Below, one piece after another: positions 33,317 through 41,423 of a stretch of 64,000 nucleotides of DNA. The stretch comes from Dyella humicola (GTDB taxonomy: Bacteria > Pseudomonadota > Gammaproteobacteria > Xanthomonadales > Rhodanobacteraceae). The stretch covers positions 2,046,001-2,110,000 of the forward strand of contig NZ_JAPDPC010000001.1 of assembly GCF_026283945.1 (NCBI RefSeq), given 5' to 3'. A program made the translations under genes and the position numbers. The notes beneath the pieces were generated by a model. The model did no database searches and was not told the DNA's origin. It was given only the letters and a program-made list of their open reading frames with translations. Positions within the stretch are counted from its first letter, which is position 1. Every line of letters begins with the position of its first letter.

Positions 33317-33915
33317 TCATTGCGGATGACCACCGCATGGTCGCCGAGGGCATTCAACGCATTCTCGGTGATGATTTCGAGCTGTTGGAGATCGAGTCCG
33401 ACGGCAATGCGCTATTCGAGGCGGTATGTCGATTGAGGCCCGACCTGGTGGTGACCGATATCAACATGCCCGGCACCAATGGCCTTGATGTGCTGAAGCG
33501 ACTTCGAGAGCAGGGCGACCGGACCGTATTCGTTTTCCTAACCATGCATGCGGAACCCGCGCTTGCAGCATCGGCGATGCGGGCAGGCGCCAGTGCTTAT
33601 GTGCTGAAGAATGCAGCCGGCGAGGACCTGCTTACGGCGGCCCACCAGGTGCTTGCCGGTGGAACCTATGTAACGCCTTCGTTGGGGGCGCATTTCATCA
33701 GTAGCCGCATCCAGGACCTGCAACAGTTCACGGCCAAGCAGCGCGAAGTCCTGCGGCTGGTGGGTTGCGGCATGCGCTCCAAGCAGATTGCAGATGAGCT
33801 GAAGCTGTCCGTGCGCACGGTTGAGGCACACAAGTACGTGATGATGCAGATACTCGGCGTCCATTCCACGATGGAACTGGTGAGGCGCTCGGAAGAGCTG
33901 GGTCTTCTGCTCTGA
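33268..33915 (+). CDS. NarL/FixJ-family response regulator
   Basis: 215 residues: receiver (about 14-128) with acidic pair D20-D21, phosphoacceptor D64 in VVTD64INMPG, Thr in FVFLTMH and Lys in YVLK; LuxR-type HTH (about 150-208, FTAKQREVLRLVGCGMRSKQIADELKLSVRTVEAHKYVMM). It overlaps the MASE1 kinase gene by 49 bases, so it is its cognate partner. As the only complete and phosphorylatable DNA-binding regulator of the cluster, it is the best candidate to bind the repeated GTA-N4-TAC sites. That binding is inference. Confidence 0.93.
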   Translation: MHSYSATAPRGVRPRLIIADDHRMVAEGIQRILGDDFELLEIESDGNALFEAVCRLRPDLVVTDINMPGTNGLDVLKRLREQGDRTVFVFLTMHAEPALAASAMRAGASAYVLKNAAGEDLLTAAHQVLAGGTYVTPSLGAHFISSRIQDLQQFTAKQREVLRLVGCGMRSKQIADELKLSVRTVEAHKYVMMQILGVHSTMELVRRSEELGLLL

Positions 33916-33970
33916 GACGCCCTTCGGCATGGTCGGAGCAGCCGTCTCATGCGGCTACTTACTTAAGCGG

Positions 33971-33989
33971 CGTAATTCTACTTAGTCGG
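33971..33989 (+). promoter_or_regulatory. GTA-N4-TAC box (site 6)
   Basis: CGTAATTCTACTTAGTCGG, the copy closest to the consensus. Its centre lies 93 bases upstream of the ATG of the stand-alone receiver gene, about the same distance as sites 1 and 2 from their genes. Confidence 0.5.
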
Positions 33990-34069
33990 AACTCGGTTCA
34001 TTTTCGCTAGGAATTTGGCAAGAACTCGCTGATGCTCACGTTATTGCGACAGCTAGCGTGAGCAGCGGC

Positions 34070-34477
34070 ATGAGTCGAGCCACGATCATCCTGGCGGAAG
34101 ACAACCCTCCCATCGCCGAGCAGATGTGCCATCTACTTGCGGAGGAGTTCGACGTGCTCGCCGTGGTCGGACATGGCGAGGCGTTGGTCAAGGCGGTGCT
34201 GCGATTGCATCCGGATGTGGTGGTCACCGATATCAGCATGCCGGGCATGGATGGCATGCAGGCGGCGCGGGAGTTGATCAGCGAGCGCCCAGCTCTCGCC
34301 GTGGTCTTCGTGACCGTCCACGACGACCCGGCTCTGGTGCGCAAGGCGCTCGATATCGGCCGGGGTTACGTGCTCAAGGCCTCTGCAGGCGAGGAATTGG
34401 TCGACGCGGTGCAGAGCGTGCTCAACGGTGGGCGCTTCGTTTCCGCTTCGCTGAGGTCGATCGGCAGCAATCGTTGA
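34070..34477 (+). CDS. Stand-alone receiver-domain protein
   Basis: 135 residues from ATG 34070; a GTG at 34058 is an alternative start. It is a complete CheY-like fold with acidic E/D pair (ILAEDN), phosphoacceptor D54 (VVTD54ISMPGMDG), Thr (FVTVHDD) and Lys (YVLKASAGEEL). It ends right after the segment that in NarL proteins leads to the HTH (VLNGGRFVSASL), so it either lost its DNA-binding domain or works as a phosphate sink or connector. Sequence is close to the neighbouring regulator. A GTA-N4-TAC box lies 93 bases upstream. Confidence 0.85.
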   Translation: MSRATIILAEDNPPIAEQMCHLLAEEFDVLAVVGHGEALVKAVLRLHPDVVVTDISMPGMDGMQAARELISERPALAVVFVTVHDDPALVRKALDIGRGYVLKASAGEELVDAVQSVLNGGRFVSASLRSIGSNR

Positions 34478-34488
34478 GATGCTCAGAA

Positions 34489-34509
34489 GGCCCTCGCTTG
34501 GCGAGGGCC
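34489..34509. terminator. Bidirectional hairpin between convergent genes
   Basis: Perfect 9-bp stem GGCCCTCGC / GCGAGGGCC with a TTG loop, 11 bases after the receiver stop. It lies between convergent genes. A U-tract is lacking, so this is a probable rather than certain terminator. Confidence 0.5.
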
Positions 34510-34571
34510 GTCCCGGGGCGTGATGAAGCCGGGCGATGGTGTCGACCTGGCGACATCATCAACCTGCGCGA

Positions 34572-35009
34572 TTATTTGAGGATCAACTCCCGCGTCAGCA
34601 GGCTGCCCTGAAGCTCACGCAACGACTCGCGGTCCATGCTGGCTTTATCCCGTTGGTCCATGGGGCCTAGCGTCTTGGTGGCGATGGCGTCGGCCTCATC
34701 GGTGCGGTCGAGCGCCGCCATGTTCGGGTAGGTGATCGTCAAAACCAGATCGGCGTCCTGTGGCGATCGCGCTTCCTCGCTGTAAATAGCGTAATTGGTG
34801 ATCAGTCCGGCCTTCTTAAGCGCTTCCATTTGCGCCTTATAAGGTCCGTCAAGGTATTTCATGTAGTTATTGAATTGCCCGGGTTTGACTTTGACGAAGT
34901 TGACTCGTGTTACGTGGCCTTCTTTATAGGCCTTCGCATCCTGCGCATAGGCCGATCCCACGGCAGCGAAAATCAGCAGCGACATGAAAAGCATGGTGAT
35001 ACGCTTCAC
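34572..35009 (-). CDS. Exported protein of unknown function
   Basis: 145 residues. A signal peptide (MKRITMLFMSLLIFAAVGSAYAQ) is followed by about 120 residues with the pattern EGHVTRVNFVKVKPGQFNNYMKYLDGPYKAQMEALKKAGLITNYAIYS...DADLVLTITYPNMAALDR. The alternation of strands and helices suggests a dimeric alpha/beta-barrel (ABM-like) fold. No catalytic residues are evident. It is probably periplasmic and monocistronic, and converges with the receiver gene. Confidence 0.7.
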   Translation of the reverse strand: MKRITMLFMSLLIFAAVGSAYAQDAKAYKEGHVTRVNFVKVKPGQFNNYMKYLDGPYKAQMEALKKAGLITNYAIYSEEARSPQDADLVLTITYPNMAALDRTDEADAIATKTLGPMDQRDKASMDRESLRELQGSLLTRELILK

Positions 35010-35373
35010 GGGTTATCTCCTCGATCGGGGTGATTGAGCTGGTGATTTTCACGCTACGCGCTGCCATTTGACCCGTCAATTGGGAATATTTCCATGACGA
35101 TGGCCTTGGATGTCTATATGTTTCAAGATTGAATCAGTCGCGTTATCGGGCGACTTTTTTATTCAAGTTAAGGGCTGAATAACTCGTCGCGACAGCGCGC
35201 TCTGTAACACGGCTGATACAACCTTGGGGGTATCTTAAAAATCCGCCCCATTTCCCGTCATTCCCGCTTGACCAGCCCTTCGGCTGTTGAGAACCGCGGG
35301 AATGACGAGCTGTCCGAAATTCCCATAGTCAAGGTGGCATCCGAGAGCCCGCGTGGCTCCAGCAGGGCGCACT
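35010..35373. other. Intergenic region after napC
   Basis: 364 bases. The left part carries the promoter of the exported-protein gene and is unusually AT-rich for this genome (35090-35180). The right part holds a large REP-like hairpin. No gene is supportable. Confidence 0.5.
35257..35308. repeat. REP-like palindrome
   Basis: Perfect 12-bp inverted repeat CGTCATTCCCGC / GCGGGAATGACG with a 28-base loop that contains a second small hairpin (CAGCC-CTTC-GGCTG). The GTCATTCCCGC arm is the form of dispersed palindromic elements found in many proteobacteria. It lies downstream of the minus-strand nap operon and may also end its transcript. Confidence 0.6.
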
Positions 35374-35973
35374 TCAACCCTGCGGTATCCCCGTCATATC
35401 GGGCAGATGATGCGCTATGCCCTTATGGCAATCGATGCAGGTTTTCTCGCCCGACATCAGCCAGCGCTTGTGTATCTGCGCGGCTCGCGTCGACTGCCGC
35501 GTCAGATCCATGGACGCGTAGTTATGGCAGTTTCGACATTCCAGCGAGTCATTTGCCTTCAGGCGTGCCCATTCGTGCTCGGCGAGCACAATGCGGTGGT
35601 CGAGGAATTTCTCGCGTGTGTTCACCGTGCCAAACACCTTCGCCCAGACTTCTTTGGAAGCCTGCATCTTGCGCGCGATCTTGTCGGTCCAGTTATGCGG
35701 CACGTGGCAATCAGGGCAGGTGGCGCGCACACCGGAACGATTGCTGTAGTGGATCGTGGTCTTCAGTTCCTCGAACACGTTGTCGCGCATCTCGTGGCAT
35801 CCGGTGCAGAAGGCCTCGGTGTTGGTTGCTTCGAGCGCGGTGTTGAATGCTCCCCAAAAAACCACGCCCGCGATGAATCCACCGAGGGTGAGAAAGCCAA
35901 GGCTGTAGTGCACGCTGGGTTTGCGCAGGATGCGCCAGAACGTCGCCACCCATGGCTTGACCCGTGACCACAT
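35374..35973 (-). CDS. napC: Tetraheme quinol dehydrogenase NapC (NapC/NirT family)
   Basis: 199 residues from ATG 35973 (AGGAG upstream; a longer frame runs into napB). One membrane anchor ([21 protein letters not shown]) and four CxxCH heme sites at residues 56-60, 86-90, 146-150 and 179-183. NapC oxidises quinol at the inner membrane and passes electrons to NapB and NapA. Last of the napEDABC operon; the start follows the napB stop by two bases. Length and heme spacing are typical. Confidence 0.95.
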   Translation of the reverse strand: MWSRVKPWVATFWRILRKPSVHYSLGFLTLGGFIAGVVFWGAFNTALEATNTEAFCTGCHEMRDNVFEELKTTIHYSNRSGVRATCPDCHVPHNWTDKIARKMQASKEVWAKVFGTVNTREKFLDHRIVLAEHEWARLKANDSLECRNCHNYASMDLTRQSTRAAQIHKRWLMSGEKTCIDCHKGIAHHLPDMTGIPQG

Positions 35974-35975
35974 GG

Positions 35976-36536
35976 TCAGTTCTCCTTTTTTTGTTCGGAG
36001 AGCACGGTGTCGATGTCCTTGAACGTGTTGGCGACCAAGGGCTTGGCGTCCGTCTGCACGACGTGGCACTGGTTGCAGAAGTAGCGACGCGGCGAGATGG
36101 TCGCGAGGAACTGGTCGTTGCGATCCATATAGTGGGTGACGCTTACCGGCGGCGCCTGAAATTTGTCGGCATTGGCGCGCGAGTGACAGAGGAGGCAGCG
36201 ATTCGAATTCTTGTCGATCTGATAGTTGTCGATCGAGTGCGGAATGGTCGGTGGCTGCATGGGATAGGCGCGGTTGCGCCGGATGTCCGTATTTTCGACC
36301 CGCGCCATCGGCGGCGGGGGACCTTCCTCGCTGATCGGTATGCCTCGGCGTAGCGCGTCGATCTGTTGGCCCGGCGGGGGTGCTTCAGCCGGCGTGGGAC
36401 GCGGCGCCGATGCCGGCATGCCGACCATGGCATGCGATCCGGCCCCATGTCCCATCTTTTCACCCGCGATAAAGGCGACGGCGGCCACCACCACGACGAC
36501 CACACCGCCAATGACCATGAGAGGCTTGTCGCGCAT
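35976..36536 (-). CDS. napB: Diheme cytochrome c NapB
   Basis: 186 residues. An N-terminal hydrophobic segment ([19 protein letters not shown]) and a Pro/Ala-rich linker are followed by two CxxCH sites at 114-118 (CLLCH) and 154-158 (CNQCH), with [22 protein letters not shown] typical for NapB. It is the small electron-transfer subunit of periplasmic nitrate reductase. It is longer than enterobacterial NapB (about 150) because of the linker, and the hydrophobic segment might stay as an anchor. It lies between napA and napC. Confidence 0.93.
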   Translation of the reverse strand: MRDKPLMVIGGVVVVVVAAVAFIAGEKMGHGAGSHAMVGMPASAPRPTPAEAPPPGQQIDALRRGIPISEEGPPPPMARVENTDIRRNRAYPMQPPTIPHSIDNYQIDKNSNRCLLCHSRANADKFQAPPVSVTHYMDRNDQFLATISPRRYFCNQCHVVQTDAKPLVANTFKDIDTVLSEQKKEN

Positions 36537-36548
36537 GTGCGTGCCCTC

Positions 36549-39044
36549 CTAGACCGCCAATACCTTGACGGCGCACTTCTTGTAGTCGGTCTGCTTGGAG
36601 ATCGGGTCGGTCGCGTCCAGCGTGACCTTGTTGATCAGCTGTCCTGCGTCGAACCAGGGGACGAACACCATGCCGCGCGGCATGCGGTTGCGGCCGCGGG
36701 TCTCGATGCGCGAACGCATTTCGCCGCGACGGGAGACCACCTTCACCTCGTCACCGCGCTTGAATCCGCGGGACTTGGCGTCGTCCGGATTCATGAAGAC
36801 GACCGCCTGAGGGAAACTCCGGTACAGCTCGGGTACGCGCATGGTCATGGAGCCCGAGTGCCAATGCTCGAGCACGCGGCCGGTCGACAACCACAGGTCG
36901 TATTCGGCATCGGGCATCTCGGCGGGCGGCTCATAGGGCAGCGCCCAGATCACCGCACGCCCGTCAGGGTTGCCGTAGAACTGGAACCCGGTTCCTGCCT
37001 TCACGTAAGGGTCGCTGCCTTCGCGATAGCGCCAGCGCGTCTCCTTGCCTTCGACCACGGGCCAGCGTATGCCGCGGGCTTTGTGATACTCGTCGAAATA
37101 GGCGAGGTCGTGCCCGTGGCCACGGCCGAACTCGGCGTATTCCTCGAACAGGCCCTTCTGCACGTAGAAGCCGAACGCAGCGGACTCGTCGTTCTGGTAG
37201 CCCTCCTCGATCTGCGACACCGGGAAGCGATCCACCTTGCCGTTCCGATACAGCACGTCGAACAAGGTCTTGCCCCTGAACTGAGGGTTGGCGGCGAGCG
37301 TTTCCGCGGGCCAGCATTCGTCGGTGGTAAAGCGCTTGGAAAACTCCATCAGCTGCCAAAGATCCGATCGCGCGCCACCCGGTGCCTGGACCAACTGGTG
37401 CCAGAACTGGGTGCGCCGTTCGGCGTTGCCGTAGGCGCCTTCCTTCTCCACCCACATCGCGGCGGGCAGGATCAGGTCGGCCGCCTGCGCGGTGACGGTG
37501 GGGTAGGCGTCGGAGACGACGATGAAGTTTCTTGGATCGCGATAACCCGGATACGTCTCCTGCATCAGGTTCGCACCGGCCTGCATATTGTTGTTGACCT
37601 GCACCCAGTAGGCATTGAGCACGCCGTCCCTCAGCTTGCGGTTCTGCTCCACGGCGTGGAAGCCGGGCTTGGGCTGGATGATGCCGTGCGGGATATTCCA
37701 GATCTCTTCCGCGTGTTTGCGGTGTTCCGGATTGGTCACCACCATATCGGCCGGCAAGCGATGGCTGAAGGTGCCCACTTCACGCGCGGTGCCGCAGGCG
37801 GAAGGTTGTCCGGTCAGCGAGAACGGGCTATTGCCGGGTGTGGCGATCTTGCCGGTAAGCAGGTGTAGGTTGTAGACCATGTTGTTGGCCCACACGCCGC
37901 GCGTGTGCTGGTTGAAGCCCATGGTCCAGAACGACGTCACCTTGATCGTGGGATCGGCATAGAGGTCGGCCAGCTTTTCCAGCCAGCCACGTTCCACGCC
38001 CGTCATCTCCACCGCCTTTTCGATGGTGTAAGGCGCGACGAAGGCGGCGAACTGATCGAAATCGATGACTTCGCTGCCACCGGGGTCCTTGGCGTTCTTG
38101 GCTTTCAACTCGAGCGGATTGTCGGCGCGCAGGCCATAGCCGATATCGGTATTGCCGCGCTTGAAGCTGGTGTGCTGGTTGACGAAGTCCTTGTTGACGC
38201 GGCCCGTCTTGATGATGTGATTGGCGATGTAATTGAGGATGACCAGGTCCGTCTGCGGCGCGAACACGATCGGCAGGTCGGCCAGTTCGAAGCTGCGATG
38301 CTCGAAGGTGGACAGCACCGCCACCTTGACGTGGGGGTTGGACAACCGGCGATCGGTGACGCGCGTCCAGAGGATCGGATGCATCTCCGCCATGTTGGAG
38401 CCCCACAGCACGAACGCGTCAGCCGCCTCGATGTCGTCGTAGCAGCCCATGGGTTCGTCCATGCCGAACGTGCGCATGAAGCCCATCACCGCCGACGCCA
38501 TGCAGTGGCGCGCATTCGGATCGAGGTTGTTACTGCGGAATCCGGCCTTGAACAGCTTGTTGGCGGCGTAGCCTTCCCAGATCGTCCATTGACCGGAGCC
38601 GAACATGCCGATCGCTTCGGGCCCCTTTTCCTTCAGCACGCGCTTGAATTGCGCAGCCATCACATCGAAAGCTTCGTCCCACGACACCGGCGTGAAGTCA
38701 CCGTCCTTCGCGTAGGCACCATCTTTCTTACGCAGCAGGGGCTGGGTCAGGCGATCCGCACCGTACATGATCTTGGACAGGAAATAGCCCTTGACGCAGT
38801 TGATCCCGCGATTGACTTCGGCCAGCTCATCGCCGTGGGTGGCCACGACGCGACCCTTCTTCACGGCTACATTGACGCCACAGCCGGTACCGCAGAAGCG
38901 ACACGGCGCCTTGCTCCATTTCAGCTGGGTCAGGTCTCCCTCAAGCAGCACATTGGTCGCTGCGGCCGGCAGTGCCAGTCCCGCCACATTGGCCGCTATG
39001 GTCACGGCAGTGTTACGAATGAATTCCCGTCGCGTCATGCTCAT
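36549..39044 (-). CDS. napA: Periplasmic nitrate reductase catalytic subunit NapA
   Basis: 831 residues. A Tat signal ([10 protein letters not shown] at 4-13) directs export of the folded enzyme. The 4Fe-4S cluster ligands are C48, C51, C55 and C83; the molybdenum ligand is C181 in [11 protein letters not shown]. The bis-MGD-binding domains follow to the C-terminal [10 protein letters not shown]. NapA reduces nitrate to nitrite in the periplasm with electrons from NapB and NapC. Length matches the family. It needs NapD for maturation, encoded directly upstream, and the Mo cofactor genes 10 kb to the right. Confidence 0.97.
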   Translation of the reverse strand: MSMTRREFIRNTAVTIAANVAGLALPAAATNVLLEGDLTQLKWSKAPCRFCGTGCGVNVAVKKGRVVATHGDELAEVNRGINCVKGYFLSKIMYGADRLTQPLLRKKDGAYAKDGDFTPVSWDEAFDVMAAQFKRVLKEKGPEAIGMFGSGQWTIWEGYAANKLFKAGFRSNNLDPNARHCMASAVMGFMRTFGMDEPMGCYDDIEAADAFVLWGSNMAEMHPILWTRVTDRRLSNPHVKVAVLSTFEHRSFELADLPIVFAPQTDLVILNYIANHIIKTGRVNKDFVNQHTSFKRGNTDIGYGLRADNPLELKAKNAKDPGGSEVIDFDQFAAFVAPYTIEKAVEMTGVERGWLEKLADLYADPTIKVTSFWTMGFNQHTRGVWANNMVYNLHLLTGKIATPGNSPFSLTGQPSACGTAREVGTFSHRLPADMVVTNPEHRKHAEEIWNIPHGIIQPKPGFHAVEQNRKLRDGVLNAYWVQVNNNMQAGANLMQETYPGYRDPRNFIVVSDAYPTVTAQAADLILPAAMWVEKEGAYGNAERRTQFWHQLVQAPGGARSDLWQLMEFSKRFTTDECWPAETLAANPQFRGKTLFDVLYRNGKVDRFPVSQIEEGYQNDESAAFGFYVQKGLFEEYAEFGRGHGHDLAYFDEYHKARGIRWPVVEGKETRWRYREGSDPYVKAGTGFQFYGNPDGRAVIWALPYEPPAEMPDAEYDLWLSTGRVLEHWHSGSMTMRVPELYRSFPQAVVFMNPDDAKSRGFKRGDEVKVVSRRGEMRSRIETRGRNRMPRGMVFVPWFDAGQLINKVTLDATDPISKQTDYKKCAVKVLAV

Positions 39045-39055
39045 GCGTCAACTCC

Positions 39056-39337
39056 TCAACTCGACAAGCCAGGCTCCATCGGCTGGTCAAGCTCGCTAAG
39101 CGATTCCACATGGTGATAGATCAGTGACACGTTCAGTACGCCGGGCAAGGCCTGCAGCGCGTCGATGCAGTCCATCAGCGAGCGTTGATCGCCGGTTTCG
39201 CAGAGCACGACGCAGCGGCAATCGCCATGCGCGGCAATTTCAAGCGCGGCATGGGCCTCCACCAGCGCCTTGATGGCCGGCATGGCTTCATGACGATGCA
39301 TTAGCACGAGGCTGGAGATGTGCTGTTCGTCGTTCAT
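39056..39337 (-). CDS. napD: Nitrate reductase maturation chaperone NapD
   Basis: 93 residues from ATG 39337 (AGGTG nine bases upstream). Ferredoxin-like chaperone pattern: HISSLVLMHRHEAMPAIKALVEAHAALEIAAHGDCRCVVLCE...VLNVSLIYHHVES. NapD binds the Tat signal of NapA and holds back export until the cofactor is in place. It ends 11 bases before napA, so both come from one message. Confidence 0.88.
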   Translation of the reverse strand: MNDEQHISSLVLMHRHEAMPAIKALVEAHAALEIAAHGDCRCVVLCETGDQRSLMDCIDALQALPGVLNVSLIYHHVESLSELDQPMEPGLSS

Positions 39338-39443
39338 GACGCGACACCTGCTTGGGCTCGGCAAGGCGTTGCGTTCGCACGCACTTTCGGTGCAACCAGT
39401 GTCGCGAGGAGGCGTGCGTGGGAAGAGGCGTCTGCGAACATGC

Positions 39444-39602
39444 TCAAGTCCCCGGCGGGCCGTTGAACATCTGCCAGATCCAGACCGCGAACCCATAGGA
39501 AACGACGATTGCCACCGCCAGGGCCGGAAACAAAGCCACGGTCAGGAAGAGGAAGACGGTCCGCTCCTGCTGTTTTGTAATCGTCTCGGGTGACGCTTCC
39601 AT
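39444..39602 (-). CDS. napE: Small membrane protein NapE
   Basis: 52 residues from ATG 39602. A short cytosolic start (MEASPETITKQQERTVF) and one transmembrane helix (FLTVALFPALAVAIVVSYGFAVWIWQMF) ending NGPPGT match NapE. Its role in nitrate reduction is not settled. First gene of the operon; 106 bases separate it from napD. Confidence 0.85.
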   Translation of the reverse strand: MEASPETITKQQERTVFLFLTVALFPALAVAIVVSYGFAVWIWQMFNGPPGT

Positions 39603-39810
39603 CTGGACCTCGGCGAGGCAGAGAAGACGCGACTGGAACCGTCTGGTGAGTCTACATCGCCGCCGCCCTGCTTTCGCGGACGTTTTGACGCATTCGATGG
39701 AAGCCACCGACCCGGGCGCCGCAGGTTCGATATAGAGTGCGGCGAACGCCTGCAGGGACCTCCCTCCTGCGTGTGAAGGTCAAGTGAACTCTTTCCTGCG
39801 AGGATGACTG

Positions 39811-40350
39811 ATGGCGAGCAAGGCGGTGGCGTCGTTTCGAAGTGCGTGTCTGGCGATGGGTTGTTTGCTCGCGTTTGCTGTGGGTGCAGCGGAGCTATCC
39901 ACACCGGCCGCGCGCGGGCAGGCGGTCAGCCTGTTGCTGCCGGGTAAAGCGGCGCTGACGCTCGATGCATCCGCGCTCGCCGCCATGCCGCATATCAGTA
40001 TCCGGGCGGCGTCGCACGATGAGCCATCCAGCGATTGGCGCGGCGTGCCGCTGCGGGAGATCCTGCTGCGCGCAGGCGCGCCGCTCGACAAGCCCCTGCG
40101 GGGCAAGGCGCTGGCGCACTTCGTGCGGGTGACTGCGACCGATCATTATCAGGTCGTGTTTGGCATGGCCGACCTCGACCCGTCGCTGGGGAATACGCAA
40201 GTGATCCTCGCGGACCAGCGGGACGGCAAACCGCTGGCCGAAGACGGACCTTTTCGGCTGGTGGTTGGCGGCGATCAGCGACCCGCGCGCTGGGTTCGTA
40301 ACGTGGCCGGCATCGAGATCGTCGACGGCTCGACGACGGACAAGCCCTGA
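39811..40350 (+). CDS. Exported oxidoreductase-molybdopterin-binding-fold protein
   Basis: 179 residues with a signal peptide (about 1-26, ending FAVGA). The body resembles the sulfite-oxidase-type molybdopterin-binding domain in reduced form: DWRGVPLREILLRAGAP, HFVRVTATDHYQVVFGMADLDP, DGKPLAEDGPFRLVVGGDQRPARWVRNVAGIEIV. No conserved Mo-ligand Cys is present in that position, so it may bind no cofactor and act as a carrier or assembly protein. Divergent from nap and convergent with fdsD, so physically tied to both molybdoenzymes. Confidence 0.65.
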   Translation: MASKAVASFRSACLAMGCLLAFAVGAAELSTPAARGQAVSLLLPGKAALTLDASALAAMPHISIRAASHDEPSSDWRGVPLREILLRAGAPLDKPLRGKALAHFVRVTATDHYQVVFGMADLDPSLGNTQVILADQRDGKPLAEDGPFRLVVGGDQRPARWVRNVAGIEIVDGSTTDKP

Positions 40351-40581
40351 TCAGCCAGCGTCTGGCGGCGGCACGTCCAGGGCGGCCACGGCTTCCTTGG
40401 CGAGCGGCAGCAGGCCTTCACCGCCGTCGCCAAGGTGAGCTTTTAATTGCCGGCGCATGACCGGGTCCCAAAATCGCTTGAGGTGGTCGCGCACGCTGGT
40501 CACCGCCAGCTCGTGATCTGGCTCGACCTCGAAGAAGGTCGCGATGTCGTTGGCCATCGTGACGAGCCGTTCGATGTTCAT
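40351..40581 (-). CDS. fdsD: Formate dehydrogenase delta subunit FdsD
   Basis: 76 residues. The FdsD pattern is visible: MNIERLVTMANDIATFFE, then VRDHLKRFWDPVMRRQLKAHL and a C-terminal GEGLLPLAKEAVAAL. FdsD is a small accessory subunit needed for active NAD-linked formate dehydrogenase. Its start overlaps the fdhD stop by four bases; it is the last gene of fdsGBA-fdhD-fdsD and converges with the preceding plus-strand gene with no gap. Confidence 0.9.
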   Translation of the reverse strand: MNIERLVTMANDIATFFEVEPDHELAVTSVRDHLKRFWDPVMRRQLKAHLGDGGEGLLPLAKEAVAALDVPPPDAG

Positions 40582-41423
40582 GACAACTCCTGCCCGGCGA
40601 CAGGGAGCAGCCGATCGGGATGGGCGTAGACGTTGTGGCTGCCGGGGCGCGTAAAGCCCACCAGGGTGATGCCGGCACTGCGCGCCAGCTCGATTGCCAG
40701 GGCGGTTGGCGCTGAAATGGCGGCCAGCACGGTGATGCCGGCGCTGGTCGCCTTGGTGACCATTTCGTAGCTGGCACGGCTGGTCACCAGCGCCAGGCCA
40801 TTCTCCGGGTCGATGCCGGCGCGACGCATGGCGCCAATCAACTTGTCCAGCGCGTTGTGGCGCCCGACGTCCTCGCGTACGAGGGCGATCTCGCCGTCGC
40901 GCGTAGCCCAGGCAGCGGCATGCACCGCACCGGTGGCCTCGTTCATCGGTTGCCGTGCATGCAGTTCCCGTTGCGCGCGCTCCAGAGCGTCGCGTGTGAG
41001 CGTGCGGCCGGCGCCCACCGGCGGGTGTTGCCGGATCGCCTGTTCCAATTCACGCGTGCCGCAGATACCGCAGCCGCTACGCCCGGGCAGCAGGCGTTCG
41101 CGCTCGCGGCCGATGTGCGCGCCGGGAGCGTCCTCGGAAACCCGCATCGCCAGTTCGATCCCCTCGAGCAGCGCATGCTGGTCCAGTTGGAGCAGCTGCG
41201 ACGGATCGTCGATCAGGCTCTCGCTGAGCGAGAAGCCCAGGGCGAAGTCGTCCAGGTCGTGCGGCGTGGCCATCATCACGGCGAAGGTGGCGCCGTTGTA
41301 GACCATGGCTACCGGCACTTCCTCGGCGATGCAGTCGTCCTCGCGGGTGACATGGCCATGCCGCCAGCGTTCGACGGGCCGGACCACAAACCCCTCGTGC
41401 GGTGTATCAGCTGCCGACGTCAT
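40578..41423 (-). CDS. fdhD: Formate dehydrogenase sulfurtransferase FdhD
   Basis: 281 residues from ATG 41423, which overlaps the fdsA stop (TGATG); the frame is open further upstream, but within fdsA. The CxxC pair C118-GI-C121 (SGCGICGTREL) carries the persulfide that FdhD passes from IscS to the Mo centre. Other family features are EEVPVAMVYNG, TPHDLDDFALGF, REDVGRHNALDKLIG and TSRASYEMVTKAT. Needed to activate FdsA. Often called FdsC in this operon type. Confidence 0.93.
   Translation of the reverse strand: MTSAADTPHEGFVVRPVERWRHGHVTREDDCIAEEVPVAMVYNGATFAVMMATPHDLDDFALGFSLSESLIDDPSQLLQLDQHALLEGIELAMRVSEDAPGAHIGRERERLLPGRSGCGICGTRELEQAIRQHPPVGAGRTLTRDALERAQRELHARQPMNEATGAVHAAAWATRDGEIALVREDVGRHNALDKLIGAMRRAGIDPENGLALVTSRASYEMVTKATSAGITVLAAISAPTALAIELARSAGITLVGFTRPGSHNVYAHPDRLLPVAGQELS

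Noticed and set aside
36366-37868. A 500-codon plus-strand frame opposite napA/napB
   Set aside because: Low-information composition and no ribosome site or domain; napA and napB are unambiguous.
39603-39810. FNR-like site upstream of napE (TTGAC ... TCGAT near 39680)
   Set aside because: The right half does not match ATCAA and the spacing is wrong; too weak to report.
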